A DNA stretch of 64,000 nucleotides from Paraflavisolibacter caeni. GTDB taxonomy: Bacteria; Bacteroidota; Bacteroidia; Chitinophagales; Chitinophagaceae. The notes under the pieces are model-generated. The model did not search any database and was not told where the DNA came from. It worked only from the letters and a program-made list of their open reading frames with translations. Position numbers and translations under genes: made by a program. The first letter of the stretch is position 1; each line of letters begins with the position of its first letter. Below, piece by piece: positions 8,037 through 17,525 of this stretch. Location of the stretch: positions 62,001-126,000 of the forward strand of contig NZ_JAOTIF010000015.1 in assembly GCF_025628885.1 (NCBI RefSeq). The letters run 5' to 3'.

Positions 8037-8753
8037 CTAGGCTGCAGCAGAAATATACTTTACGAGGCTGCGTTTGGCTATGGGCAGGAGCGTTTCTTCC
8101 ACAGGAAAACTTAATTCAGTTTCAATACAATAGACAGCTGGATTGGGTAATTCAGTCCTGGTTTTGATCAATTCTCGTTTTATATTTTCATAGGTATAAA
8201 CCATGCTCCTCTGCTGCATCTGGAGGTAAACTGTTTTGATGCTCCTGTATTTTTCTTCATATTTTTCAAAAAACGACAGACGGTATTGATATACCCTTGT
8301 ATTTCGTGATTTGCCGGCGCTTAAAAAGAAATAACCTTCCTGCACATCCAATGGGATCAGGCCAACGGGGCTAATAAACATCTTGCCTTCTACAAATTCA
8401 TAGATCTCGGTGCCACTGCTAATTGTGGTTTTCATTTCTCCTGTAGAATAATTGATAATGTCTTCTAGTTCCTGCATCAATTCATCATCTGCAATCATTT
8501 GTTCGTACAACATTTGCAGCTTTTCCATTTGCAGACCTGTCATTTTTTTGGGAAACTGTTCTTGTAAAAAACGCTTATTTTCCCGGAAAGCAACAAGATT
8601 ATTATAATGAAATATGAGATCAGCAAGTTGAGGATATAATTTGTTTTGGTTAAAATATTTAATTATTTCTTGCAAGTAAGCTAATAATACATATTTTTTT
8701 AGCTCGAAGTCGATGAAACCTTCTGCAAACCATGTTTCTGATAACTGTTTCAT
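8037..8753 (-). CDS. Conserved hypothetical protein, 238 aa
   Basis: No recognised domain. The sequence is mixed alpha/beta, cytoplasmic by composition, with aromatic-rich segments (AEGFIDFELKKYVLLAYLQ; EEKYRSIKTVYLQMQQRS) and no signal peptide or membrane segment. It resembles uncharacterised proteins I associate with Bacteroidota. Start is ATG. It is convergent with the DMT transporter and stands alone on its strand. Confidence 0.75.
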   Translation of the reverse strand: MKQLSETWFAEGFIDFELKKYVLLAYLQEIIKYFNQNKLYPQLADLIFHYNNLVAFRENKRFLQEQFPKKMTGLQMEKLQMLYEQMIADDELMQELEDIINYSTGEMKTTISSGTEIYEFVEGKMFISPVGLIPLDVQEGYFFLSAGKSRNTRVYQYRLSFFEKYEEKYRSIKTVYLQMQQRSMVYTYENIKRELIKTRTELPNPAVYCIETELSFPVEETLLPIAKRSLVKYISAAA

Positions 8754-8904
8754 AGTCGTAAGATTTAATATATCCTAATTTAATATAAATTGACCATTCT
8801 TGTACATCTTAATTCTGTCAATCTTTTATCACTTTTTTCTTAATTACAATGAAACTTGATAAGTAATAGGACAACTGATGTGCCATAATTTTCAAAGACT
8901 ATCA

Positions 8905-8946
8905 GAAAAAAGGCACCCAATCAATTATTGATTGGGTGCCTTTTTG
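8905..8946 (-). terminator. Terminator downstream of the E2 gene
   Basis: A 14-bp stem AGGCACCCAATCAA / TTGATTGGGTGCCT with a 3-nt loop, flanked by A and T runs on both sides. It lies just after the end of the minus-strand E2 gene. Confidence 0.85.
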
Positions 8947-8995
8947 TTTCCCTGACCACAGATGCCACTGTGAGGGTTTCCGATATTATTGGTTA

Positions 8996-10372
8996 TTAAC
9001 CTTCCCTGTTTGGATTAAAGTTTTCCAGTTCATTTGCAACAGCAGTTAAAAAAGTGGCACCTAAGCTGCCGTCAATAATACGATGGTCATAACTCATAGA
9101 TAAATACATCATGTGGCGGATTGCTATGCTGTCACCCATTGGAGTTTCTACAACTACAGGCCGTTTTTTAATGGTACCTGCCGCTAAAATGGCTACTTGC
9201 GGTTGATTGATGATAGGTGTTCCCATAAGGCTGCCAAATGTGCCAACATTGGTAAAAGTAAAAGTTCCTTCAGCAATGTCTTCTGGTTTCAGCCTGTTGT
9301 TTCGTGCATTATCTGCTAATGCATTAACCTGTTTGGCTAAACCCGAAAGGTTTAACTGACCTGCATTACGAATGACAGGTACAATTAAATTACCTGAGGG
9401 TAGGGCCGTTGCCATACCTATATTGATATCTTTCTTTACAATGATACGATTCCCATCTACAGAACTGTTTACTAAGGGGAACTTTTTGATGCAGCGAACG
9501 ATGGCTTCAATCAGTAGGGGGGTGAACGTTAGTTTTGTTCCTTCTCTTTTTTCAAAATCCTTTTTCACCTTTTCTCGCCACAGTACAAGATTGGTCACAT
9601 CTGCTTCCGTAAAGCTGGTCACATGTGCACTGATTTCGAGGCTTCGTACCATATGGTCAGCGATCAGCCTTCTCATACGATCCATTTCAATGATTTCAAC
9701 ATTGCCGGATGGAAGAGATGTCGTTGCAACTAATGCATTGTTTTCAGCCTCAACTCTGTTCATGGGTATGACCATTGGCTGATCTTGTCTTGTTATTGTA
9801 GATTCCGGTTGCCTCTTTAGTTTTCCTTCTTTTTTATCATTAACATATTGAAGAATGTCTTTCTTGGTGACACGTCCTTCATTGCCTGTACCAGGAATGT
9901 GTTCCAACTCTGTCATGCTAATGCCTTCCTGGGCAGCTATATTTAACACAAGAGGAGAGTAAAACCTGCCTGCAGTTTGTGGTTTATGATTATTTGTTAG
10001 CGATGATGTAAATGAACTTTCATCCTGTGAATGATAGCTGACTTCAGTTGTTGTTTCTATTGTTTCCACCTTTTCAGCTCTTCCGGGATGTATTGTTCCT
10101 TGTCCTCCATTCCCATTTTCCTCCTTTGCAACATCGGTTTTGATGCGTGCAATGACATTCCCGATGGGAACAACATCGTTTTCCTGGAACAGCACCTCTT
10201 CAATCACACCTTCTGCTGTTGATGGTACTTCACTATCCACTTTATCAGTAGCGATTTCCAAAACGGTTTCATCCATTTTAACGGCATCACCAGGTTTTTT
10301 ATGCCATTTCAAAATGGTTGCTTCCATAATACTTTCGCCCATTTTTGGCATTACCAGGTCAACTATAGCCAT
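8996..10372 (-). CDS. Dihydrolipoamide acyltransferase, E2 of a 2-oxoacid dehydrogenase
   Basis: Three modules in order: a lipoyl domain (ATDKVDSEV, lipoyl Lys44), a peripheral-subunit-binding domain around residues 140-180 (YSPLVLNIAAQEGISM...GNEGRVTKKDIL), and the catalytic acyltransferase core ending DHRIIDGS (His430, Asp434). Flexible Glu/Ser/Thr-rich linkers separate them. The long, branched-chain-like lipoyl start (VDLVMPKMGESIMEATILKW) suggests a branched-chain or pyruvate complex rather than 2-oxoglutarate, but this is only a leaning. No E1 gene is adjacent; an E3 gene lies at 25998-27401. ATG start, 458 aa. Confidence 0.9.
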   Translation of the reverse strand: MAIVDLVMPKMGESIMEATILKWHKKPGDAVKMDETVLEIATDKVDSEVPSTAEGVIEEVLFQENDVVPIGNVIARIKTDVAKEENGNGGQGTIHPGRAEKVETIETTTEVSYHSQDESSFTSSLTNNHKPQTAGRFYSPLVLNIAAQEGISMTELEHIPGTGNEGRVTKKDILQYVNDKKEGKLKRQPESTITRQDQPMVIPMNRVEAENNALVATTSLPSGNVEIIEMDRMRRLIADHMVRSLEISAHVTSFTEADVTNLVLWREKVKKDFEKREGTKLTFTPLLIEAIVRCIKKFPLVNSSVDGNRIIVKKDINIGMATALPSGNLIVPVIRNAGQLNLSGLAKQVNALADNARNNRLKPEDIAEGTFTFTNVGTFGSLMGTPIINQPQVAILAAGTIKKRPVVVETPMGDSIAIRHMMYLSMSYDHRIIDGSLGATFLTAVANELENFNPNREG

Positions 10373-10566
10373 AAAAAAATTACAGTTTTTGATTTACGAT
10401 TAACAATTTGTATTTACAAACATCACCAGCTTGCTCCTAAAACTATTTGCAAACTTACACATTCAATTGAAGCTCAGGTTATGATATTAAAATTTTCATA
10501 ACCTATATCCATATTTGGTTTAATGGCTGATAAATATAACGAATGGCTCTAACCTCGCTTTTTCAA

Positions 10567-11814
10567 TCAATTCCCGGTAAGGATAAATAAACGCATCATG
10601 TTGAGGGCAGCATTTGCCGCCAGTTGTATATTCCTTTTGCGATCAAAACGGAACTGGAACTTTTGCGTTTTTGTTTGAACCCCATTAGTCACGGCAATCC
10701 AAACTGTTCCTACAGGTTTTTCAGGTGTGCCGCCATCAGGGCCCATAATGCCCGAGGTTGCCAGACCATATGTGGTTTTTATCTTTTGTAATACACCTTT
10801 ACTCATTTCAATGACCGTCTGTTCACTCACAGCTCCAAATTGCTCCAGCGTGGCTTTCTGTACGCCCAGAATAGCTTCTTTTGCTTCATTTGCATAGCTA
10901 ACAACCCCTCCGTTGAATACAGATGAAGATCCGGGAACAGAGGTAATAAGGTGTGCAATATACCCACCGGTACAACTTTCAGCCGTAGCTATGGTTTTGT
11001 TCATTTGCTTCAGCAGTTGGTGCAAGGCCTCCTGTAAACTAATGTCTTCATCAGCCACTAACCATTCTGATACAATTGATTTTAATTCATTGACAAAAAC
11101 AGATACTTCTTGTTCTAATTGAATTTGGTCATTACTTTTTCCGGTAAGCCTAAGTTTTACCATTCCAAAGGAAGGTAGGTAAGCCAGTTTAATATATTCA
11201 GGTAACTTATTTTCAAATTCAATCAGCAGCTCAGCAATTTCAGACTCTCCTTTTCCGGCTGTAAATAAAGTTTTATGTACGATTGCTGGCATTTGGAAGT
11301 GTTCTTTCAGTTTTGGAAGTACGCTATTGAGCATTAACCCTTCCATTTCATGGGGCACACCAGGCAGGGACGCATAAACTACCCCCTCTTTTTCAAACCA
11401 CATTCCGGGCGCGGTTCCGCGCAGATTAGGCAGTACGGTACATTTATCAGGTACTTCAGCTTGCTTGAGATTGCGTTCAATCAATGGGCGATTGATACGA
11501 ATAAAAATATTTTTCACATTCTCTAGCGCGCCCTCGTCCACCACTATTTTGGCGTCAAAGAATTCGCACAAAGTAGGTTTGGTAATATCATCGGCAGTGG
11601 GCCCAAGGCCACCTGTGATAATCACAATGTTGCATTCCTTACTTTCGGTTTCAAGCGCATCCAGAATGTCTTCGCGTTTATCTCCTATGGCAATACGACG
11701 TTTTACCCAAATTCCTAATTTATTTAACTCTTGTGCAATAAAGGCGCTGTTGGTGTCAATGGTTTGTCCGATCAGCAACTCGTCACCTATTGTAATTATT
11801 GATGCCTGAACCAC
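10567..11814 (-). CDS. cinA: CinA-family nicotinamide mononucleotide deamidase
   Basis: Two domains. The N-terminal ~170 residues form a MoaB/MogA-like molybdopterin-binding fold (IITIGDELLIGQTIDTNS; VIITGGLGPTADDITK). The C-terminal ~160 residues form the PncC deamidase (IATAESCTGGYIAHLITSVPGSS; GPDGGTPEKPVGTVWIA), which hydrolyses NMN to nicotinate mononucleotide in pyridine-nucleotide recycling. Length 415 is normal for full-length CinA. The start is GTG (MVQASIITIGDE); there is no nearby in-frame ATG and the N-terminus aligns well. Competence linkage is historical and not shown here. Confidence 0.92.
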   Translation of the reverse strand: MVQASIITIGDELLIGQTIDTNSAFIAQELNKLGIWVKRRIAIGDKREDILDALETESKECNIVIITGGLGPTADDITKPTLCEFFDAKIVVDEGALENVKNIFIRINRPLIERNLKQAEVPDKCTVLPNLRGTAPGMWFEKEGVVYASLPGVPHEMEGLMLNSVLPKLKEHFQMPAIVHKTLFTAGKGESEIAELLIEFENKLPEYIKLAYLPSFGMVKLRLTGKSNDQIQLEQEVSVFVNELKSIVSEWLVADEDISLQEALHQLLKQMNKTIATAESCTGGYIAHLITSVPGSSSVFNGGVVSYANEAKEAILGVQKATLEQFGAVSEQTVIEMSKGVLQKIKTTYGLATSGIMGPDGGTPEKPVGTVWIAVTNGVQTKTQKFQFRFDRKRNIQLAANAALNMMRLFILTGN

Positions 11815-11870
11815 TTTTAAAAATTTAAAATGAATGGAACTACTAATTTCGATGCAATGTTACTTCTTGT

Positions 11871-13265
11871 ATGAAAAATGGCCTTCTAATTTTTGTCACC
11901 TTTTGTTTTTTCGTAATTGCTGAAGCCCAATCCGTATCCGCCAGGCTTTCAAAATCCTTTCAGCAATTCGAAAGTGATCTTCAGTTACGCAATGGCATTT
12001 CTTCCTTATATGTTTTGGATGGAGTAACCGGAGAAGTAATATTCGAAAAAAATGCATCTGTAGGATTGATGCCTGCTTCCACTCAAAAGATCATAACCAG
12101 TGCTACTGCATATGAGTTGCTGGGTAAAGATTATAGATATATAACAGACATTTCATTTTCTGGTAATAAGGCTTCAGGTAAGCTTAAAATAAAGGCATCA
12201 GGCGATCCTGCTTTGGGCAGCTGGCGTTGGCCTTTTACAAAAGAAAGCGTTATTGTCGATCAGATTGTGAAATCTGTGGGTAGGCAATCCATTCAGAATA
12301 TAGAGGAAATTGTAGTGGACGTATCTGGTTGGGAGATCGAAACAATTCCGGATGGCTGGATTGTTCAAGATATTGGTAACTATTATGGAGCTGGCAGTGA
12401 AGCATTGAATTGGAGAGAAAATCAATTTGACCTTGTATTGAGGTCTGGTACCAATGTCGGAGATTCTGTTCAGATCATAGAGAGCAACCCTAAGTTAATA
12501 GGATACAATCTAGAGTCATATGTAAGCACTGCGCCTAAAGGTAGTGGCGATAATGCATATATTTATTTTCCACTCCAAAGTGGACCTGGAATGGTACGAG
12601 GCACAATCCCGGTTGGTGAAAACAGGTTTGTCATATCTGGGGCTTTCCCTTCAGCAGGAAAACAGTTTACCGGAACTTTAAAAGAAGAATTAAAGAAAAG
12701 TGGCAAGGCAAACAACGCAGCCGTAGTTTTTATGAATAAGGAATTGAGCCAGTATGCAGGTAAGTCAAATGAGGTTTTAATTTGGACGCATGTTTCTCCT
12801 ACACTAGATAGTCTAATTTATTGGTTGAATAAAAAAAGCATCAACCTGTATGCAGAAACTTTACTGAAGACAATTTCCTTACAGAAAAATGGATTGGCAT
12901 CAAGAACAGAAAGTATTGAATTGCTGAAAAAATTCTGGCAGCAAAAGGGTATTCCCGTAACAGAACTGAATATCGTTGATGGCTCTGGCCTTTCTCCATT
13001 GAACAGGGTTACTTCAAAGGCTCAGGTTATTGTATTGCAGTATGCTCAAAAGCAACCCTGGTTTAATGGCTTTTATAATTCCCTGCCTGAATACAACGAT
13101 ATGAGAATGAAGAGCGGAACAATGAGTGGTGTCAAAGGGTTTACAGGTTACCACAAGTCTAAAGATGGCAGAACTTACATTTTTTCATTTTTAGTCAATA
13201 ATTTCAATGGCCCATCTTCCTCTTTGGTTCAGAAAATGTATAAAGTGCTTAATGAATTAAAGTGA
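11871..13265 (+). CDS. dacB: D-Ala-D-Ala carboxypeptidase / endopeptidase (PBP4 type)
   Basis: A periplasmic class-C penicillin-binding protein that trims or cleaves peptidoglycan cross-links. It has a signal peptide (LLIFVTFCFFVIAEAQ, cut near residue 20). The active-site motifs are PASTQK (Ser70, Lys73), KKSINLYAE (SxN near residue 322) and MKSGTM (K-S-G near 413). The insert between the first two motifs is typical of PBP4/DacB. 464 aa, ATG start 57 bp from the divergent cinA start. It is followed by 82 bp and DUF6526, which may belong to the same transcript. Confidence 0.9.
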   Translation: MKNGLLIFVTFCFFVIAEAQSVSARLSKSFQQFESDLQLRNGISSLYVLDGVTGEVIFEKNASVGLMPASTQKIITSATAYELLGKDYRYITDISFSGNKASGKLKIKASGDPALGSWRWPFTKESVIVDQIVKSVGRQSIQNIEEIVVDVSGWEIETIPDGWIVQDIGNYYGAGSEALNWRENQFDLVLRSGTNVGDSVQIIESNPKLIGYNLESYVSTAPKGSGDNAYIYFPLQSGPGMVRGTIPVGENRFVISGAFPSAGKQFTGTLKEELKKSGKANNAAVVFMNKELSQYAGKSNEVLIWTHVSPTLDSLIYWLNKKSINLYAETLLKTISLQKNGLASRTESIELLKKFWQQKGIPVTELNIVDGSGLSPLNRVTSKAQVIVLQYAQKQPWFNGFYNSLPEYNDMRMKSGTMSGVKGFTGYHKSKDGRTYIFSFLVNNFNGPSSSLVQKMYKVLNELK

Positions 13266-13347
13266 ATGTATGGTGTCTCATTAAGAACCACTTACTTCAT
13301 AAATAACTAACTTCAATTATAAACTACAAACAATAAACGATCTCGTC

Positions 13348-13776
13348 ATGCTTGAACAAAATTATAAAAACCATCGTCGGTATGTTTTAACTTACCATAT
13401 TCTGACGCTGCTGGCAATCATAGCATTATTGATAGGATCCATAAGGAATGTCATTTACAGCAACAGGGAAAATCTTTACTCTGCATCTTTATTGGTTTTG
13501 GTATCAATAGTATTATTAAGCCTTTACATTCATAGTCGTGCCTTTGCAATTAAAGCACAGGATAGGGCAATCAGAGCAGAGGAAAGCCTTCGCCATTTTA
13601 TGCTAACCGGTAAGCCATTGGATAGCCGCCTGACATTAAGCCAAATCATTGCACTCCGTTTTGCCTCAGACGAAGAATTTCCTTCCCTCGCTCAAACTGC
13701 TGCCGAAAAAGGACTCAGTAACGATGATATCAAAAAGAAAGTAATGAAATGGCGCGCAGACTGGCACAGAGTCTAA
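13348..13776 (+). CDS. DUF6526 membrane protein
   Basis: 142 residues. Starts LEQNYKNHRRYVLTYH, then two membrane helices (about residues 16-37 and 46-64), then a soluble helical tail rich in Arg/Glu (KAQDRAIRAEESLRHFMLTGKPLD) ending KWRADWHRV. This is the pattern of the DUF6526 family seen in Bacteroidota; function unknown. ATG start. It is convergent with the DoxX gene, 5 bp apart, with no terminator visible. Confidence 0.82.
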   Translation: MLEQNYKNHRRYVLTYHILTLLAIIALLIGSIRNVIYSNRENLYSASLLVLVSIVLLSLYIHSRAFAIKAQDRAIRAEESLRHFMLTGKPLDSRLTLSQIIALRFASDEEFPSLAQTAAEKGLSNDDIKKKVMKWRADWHRV

Positions 13777-13781
13777 TATCA

Positions 13782-14192
13782 CTACTTCCCAATAAACCTG
13801 TCCAGGCTCACCTTTCCGGGACCGGTAAATAATAATGTGATAAAGCAGGTTAGGTAAATGGCTGCTAATTCACCTTTACCAAAAAAATCTCCACTATGTG
13901 CGTAAAACAGGGCGACCGACATAGCAACAATCAATGGAATGCAGGCAAGACGGGTGAATAGTCCTAATATAATAAATACAGCACAGAAGAACTCTGCAAA
14001 CAAAACCATTGACAGTGAGGTTGTTGTGCCTATGCCAAATGGATCGGCAAAGCGGGGGGCTTTCTGGGCAAAGTGCATTAGTTTGTCCAGACCATGATTG
14101 ACCATGATGAGGGACCCTGCACCAATACGTAAGATCAATGCCGCAAATGATAAGGAATTATCTGAACAACGTATACTGAAAAGTTTTTTCAT
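13782..14192 (-). CDS. DoxX family membrane protein
   Basis: A 136-residue protein with four membrane helices. The first contains LRIGAGSLIMVNHGLDKL, and later FAEFFCAVFIILGLFTRLACIPL matches the DoxX core. DoxX proteins are small integral membrane proteins, some linked to quinone or thiosulfate oxidation, most of unknown role. An in-frame ATG exists at 14252, but the ATG at 14192 (MKKLFSIRC) gives the usual family start, and a TAACATTG promoter-like element lies between the two, so the shorter start is used. Confidence 0.82.
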   Translation of the reverse strand: MKKLFSIRCSDNSLSFAALILRIGAGSLIMVNHGLDKLMHFAQKAPRFADPFGIGTTTSLSMVLFAEFFCAVFIILGLFTRLACIPLIVAMSVALFYAHSGDFFGKGELAAIYLTCFITLLFTGPGKVSLDRFIGK

Positions 14193-14419
14193 AGCAGGTT
14201 GGTTTGTTTGGGGGAGCAATGTTACAGAGAAAAATTCAATGGTATAACACATGAAAACCCTTAAACTTTTTAAACTTTCCGGGTAGCACCCCTTCCAAAC
14301 AATCTTTTGTTAAACCTGTTAGGGGATTAACAGTTTCTTTTGATATTGGAACGCTATTTGGCTAAGGCCAAAATAATTTGAATATTTACAGCGTTTACTT
14401 TACGGCTAAAGGAAAGAAT

Positions 14420-17400
14420 ATGAAGAAATCTTGTTTACTCCCCTCTTTCTGTTTTTTACTAACTGTTGCCAATGCGCAACAGACATACTCGAATAAAAAT
14501 CCACAGGAGAAATTTTATGAGGCTAAAGAATATTTTCAAAAAGAGCAATATAGCCTTTCGTATCCTATTTTAAAAGAATTGCAACAGTCACTGCGTGAAA
14601 CGGATAAGATCAACAATACGGTTGTAATTCAGGAGGTTAATTACTATACAATTGTCTGTGAGTTAAAGCAGAATGAAGGCCGGGCTGAACAAAATGCAGT
14701 GGAATATATTAACCTGACTAAAAATAACTCCCGCTCACAAATGTTGAGCTATCACCTGGCTGAGTATTATTTTCGCCAGCAACGATTTTCTGATGCCGTT
14801 ACCTTATACGAAAAAGCCAATATTGCCAACTTAAGCAATGAGGAAATATCAGAAATGAAATTTCACCAGGGCTATTCTTATTTTACCCTGCAGCAATTTG
14901 CACAGGCGAAACCCTTGCTTAATAGTATAAGGCAAATGAAAAATGATTCCAATTACATTGATGCAAATTATTATTACGGGTTTATAGCCTTCCGCGACCG
15001 TAATTATTCCGATGCGTTGGAAAGCTTCCGTGTTGTGGAAAACCACCCTGAATACGAAGCGATTGTTCCTTATTATATAGCGCAAATCTATTACGTGCAG
15101 GGCCGCAAGGATGAAGCAGTAGCTTATGCCGAGAAAAAAATGAAACAAGGCAAATCTCAATATTACGACCTGGAGTTAAAACAACTATTAGGACATGCCT
15201 ACTTTGAAAAACATCAATATGATAAAGCGTTGCCTTTTCTGGACGATTATGTAACCCGCTCAAAGAAGGTACGCAGGGAAGACATTTACGAACTTTCATA
15301 TGCTTATTACCAGGCCAATCAGTTTAGTAAAGCCATTGATGGTTTTAAACAATTAAGTGGTAGCCAGGATTCATTGAGCCAGCATGCAATGTATTTGTTG
15401 GGCGATTCTTATCTCCATATCGGTCAGAAGTCAAATGCCCGCAATGCATTTATGTTCAGCGCTGCCAACAACAGCAACCAATCCCAAAGGGAAATCTCAA
15501 AGTTTAATTATGCGAAACTCTCTTATGAGTTAGGCTACCAGGATGAAGCTTTACGGAGCTTACGTTCTTTCTTGAATGATTATCCGAATTCACCCTACAA
15601 GGAAGAAGCTGCAGATTTGTTGGTAGGTGCTTTAGCCAATACAAATAACTACAGAGATGCATTGACGCTCCTGGAAAGTTTAAAAACTCCATCCGTTAAT
15701 GCCAGGCGTTTATATCCAAGGATATTGTATGGTCGTGCAACAGAGTTGATTAATGATGGCCGTTTTGCAGATGCTGAAGCTTTGTTGGATAAAGCTCTTA
15801 AGGATCCTAACAATGCCCCAGTTTTGCCTTTCATTAATTTCTGGAAAGGTGAATTAGCATACCGTACCAATCGTGTGGATGATGCCATTCGATATTACAA
15901 TGCTTACCTCGATGCAGGCGCTCCTTCAAATGGAGAAGCCAATGCAAAAAATGTAAAATATAATTTAGGCTATGCCTACTATAAAAAGGAAAATTATCCG
16001 GTAGCCCAGTCATTCTTTGAACCCATTTCTAAAAATGCAGCCTTGAATGCTGACCCTGTAACACAGGATGCATACGTGCGTACAGCTGACGCTTACTATA
16101 TGAACCGAAGCTTTACACAGGCTCGTACCATGTATGATAATGTCATCCGCTATTCATGGGCTGCTGAAGATTATGCAACATTCCAGAAAGCAATGATAGC
16201 GGGTATCAACAATGCCACAGAGAAGGTGAACTTGATGAATACATTGATCCGCAAATTCCCACAGTCACCATTAGTCATGGATGGTAATATGGAAATCGCC
16301 AATACTTATCTGGCTGATCAGCGTTACCGTGACGCAATTCCTTACCTGAATACCATTACAAAAGCTACAGCCAATACAAGTTTGAAACCACAGGCCTATC
16401 TCAAATTGGGCATTGCTAATTATAACCTGAACAACCAGGGTGAGGCGATCTCACAATATAGGAAAGTGGTGAATGATTATCCGAATTCACCGGAGGCAGA
16501 AACTGCATTGGATAATCTAAAATCAATTTATGTCGAAACTGGTCGTCCAAATGAATATGCCGAAGTAATGCGTCAGGCAGGAAAGCCATTGTCTGTCAGC
16601 GCAGAAGATTCTTTGGCATTTGCCGCAGCTGAAATTCAATATGAAAATGGTAATGTCAATTCAGCTCTCGAAGGTTTTAATTCTTATTTGAACCGGTTCG
16701 CAAATGGTAGCTATGCCACGAACGCCTATTATTTCAGGGGAGAGATCTATAATAGCCGTAAAGATTGGAAGAATGCATTAACGAACTACCAGGCTGTGGC
16801 AGAAAGGGCTCCCAATACTTTTGCTGAAAGAGCCATTCTTCAGGCAGCCCGTATCAATTTCTTCGAGTTGAAGAACTATCCTGATGCCGAGAAGTATTTT
16901 GCTCAATTAAAACAAATTACCTCCAGCCAGGAAAGCCGGTTAGAGGCAATGAGAGGATTGTTACGCAGCCAGTACCAACAGCAGAAATGGGCCGAAGCAG
17001 TGGATAATGCCAAAGACCTTCTGGCTCAAAAAGGAAGTAGTGCAGAAGATAAAGTACTGGCAAATATGGCTATAGGAAAGTCTGCACAGATCAATGGCCA
17101 ATATGATGTAGCAATTTCAAACTTTAAATCTGTTGTTTCTCTTAATAAAGCAGCCCTGGCTGCAGAGGCAAGGTATGAAATTGCAAATACCTGGTTGATG
17201 ACTGATCACCTGGCCGATGCAGAAAAGGCCGCTTTCGAAGTAATTAACAAATCAGGATCCTATGACTGGTGGGTAACAAAAGCTTATATTTTGCTGGGAG
17301 ATATTTATTTCAAACAAAAGGACTACTTCAATGCAAAGGCTACCTTCCAAAGTGTTGTGGAAAACAGCCTGAATGCTGAACTGAAATCAGAAGCACAGGC

Positions 17401-17455
17401 AAAGCTGCAAAAAGTGATTGAAGAGGAAAGTAAGAACAGCAAGGTGAGTAAATAA
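14420..17455 (+). CDS. Large TPR repeat protein, exported
   Basis: 1011 residues. Signal peptide MKKSCLLPSFCFLLTVANA, then tetratricopeptide repeats end to end: pairs of helices with patterns such as AEYYFRQQRFSDAVTLYEKA and GELAYRTNRVDDAIRYYNAYLDAG, at least twenty units. It is probably a periplasmic scaffold for an envelope complex. The frame extends upstream to a TTG at 14378, but the ATG at 14420 begins the signal peptide. Downstream, 70 bp away, come a beta-barrel gene and a HU-CCDC81 gene in the same direction, so this is the first gene of an envelope operon. Exact role unknown. Confidence 0.85.
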   Translation: MKKSCLLPSFCFLLTVANAQQTYSNKNPQEKFYEAKEYFQKEQYSLSYPILKELQQSLRETDKINNTVVIQEVNYYTIVCELKQNEGRAEQNAVEYINLTKNNSRSQMLSYHLAEYYFRQQRFSDAVTLYEKANIANLSNEEISEMKFHQGYSYFTLQQFAQAKPLLNSIRQMKNDSNYIDANYYYGFIAFRDRNYSDALESFRVVENHPEYEAIVPYYIAQIYYVQGRKDEAVAYAEKKMKQGKSQYYDLELKQLLGHAYFEKHQYDKALPFLDDYVTRSKKVRREDIYELSYAYYQANQFSKAIDGFKQLSGSQDSLSQHAMYLLGDSYLHIGQKSNARNAFMFSAANNSNQSQREISKFNYAKLSYELGYQDEALRSLRSFLNDYPNSPYKEEAADLLVGALANTNNYRDALTLLESLKTPSVNARRLYPRILYGRATELINDGRFADAEALLDKALKDPNNAPVLPFINFWKGELAYRTNRVDDAIRYYNAYLDAGAPSNGEANAKNVKYNLGYAYYKKENYPVAQSFFEPISKNAALNADPVTQDAYVRTADAYYMNRSFTQARTMYDNVIRYSWAAEDYATFQKAMIAGINNATEKVNLMNTLIRKFPQSPLVMDGNMEIANTYLADQRYRDAIPYLNTITKATANTSLKPQAYLKLGIANYNLNNQGEAISQYRKVVNDYPNSPEAETALDNLKSIYVETGRPNEYAEVMRQAGKPLSVSAEDSLAFAAAEIQYENGNVNSALEGFNSYLNRFANGSYATNAYYFRGEIYNSRKDWKNALTNYQAVAERAPNTFAERAILQAARINFFELKNYPDAEKYFAQLKQITSSQESRLEAMRGLLRSQYQQQKWAEAVDNAKDLLAQKGSSAEDKVLANMAIGKSAQINGQYDVAISNFKSVVSLNKAALAAEARYEIANTWLMTDHLADAEKAAFEVINKSGSYDWWVTKAYILLGDIYFKQKDYFNAKATFQSVVENSLNAELKSEAQAKLQKVIEEESKNSKVSK

Positions 17456-17525
17456 AGATCAGTAAGAGAGAAGTCAAACTAAATTAATTATTAAAAGTTT
17501 TTAAATCAGAAGTTTCATTTTTCAT

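Noticed and set aside
9372-9782. Open frame of 136 codons opposite the E2 gene
   Set aside because: Fully inside the E2 catalytic domain on the opposite strand, no family resemblance.
10477-10503. GGTTATGA/TCATAACC inverted repeat as terminator
   Set aside because: AT-rich 8-bp stem with no T-run on either side; could be an operator, but nothing supports it.
14356-14371. TTTGGC/GCCAAA inverted repeat before the TPR gene
   Set aside because: Only 6-bp arms; common by chance in this composition.
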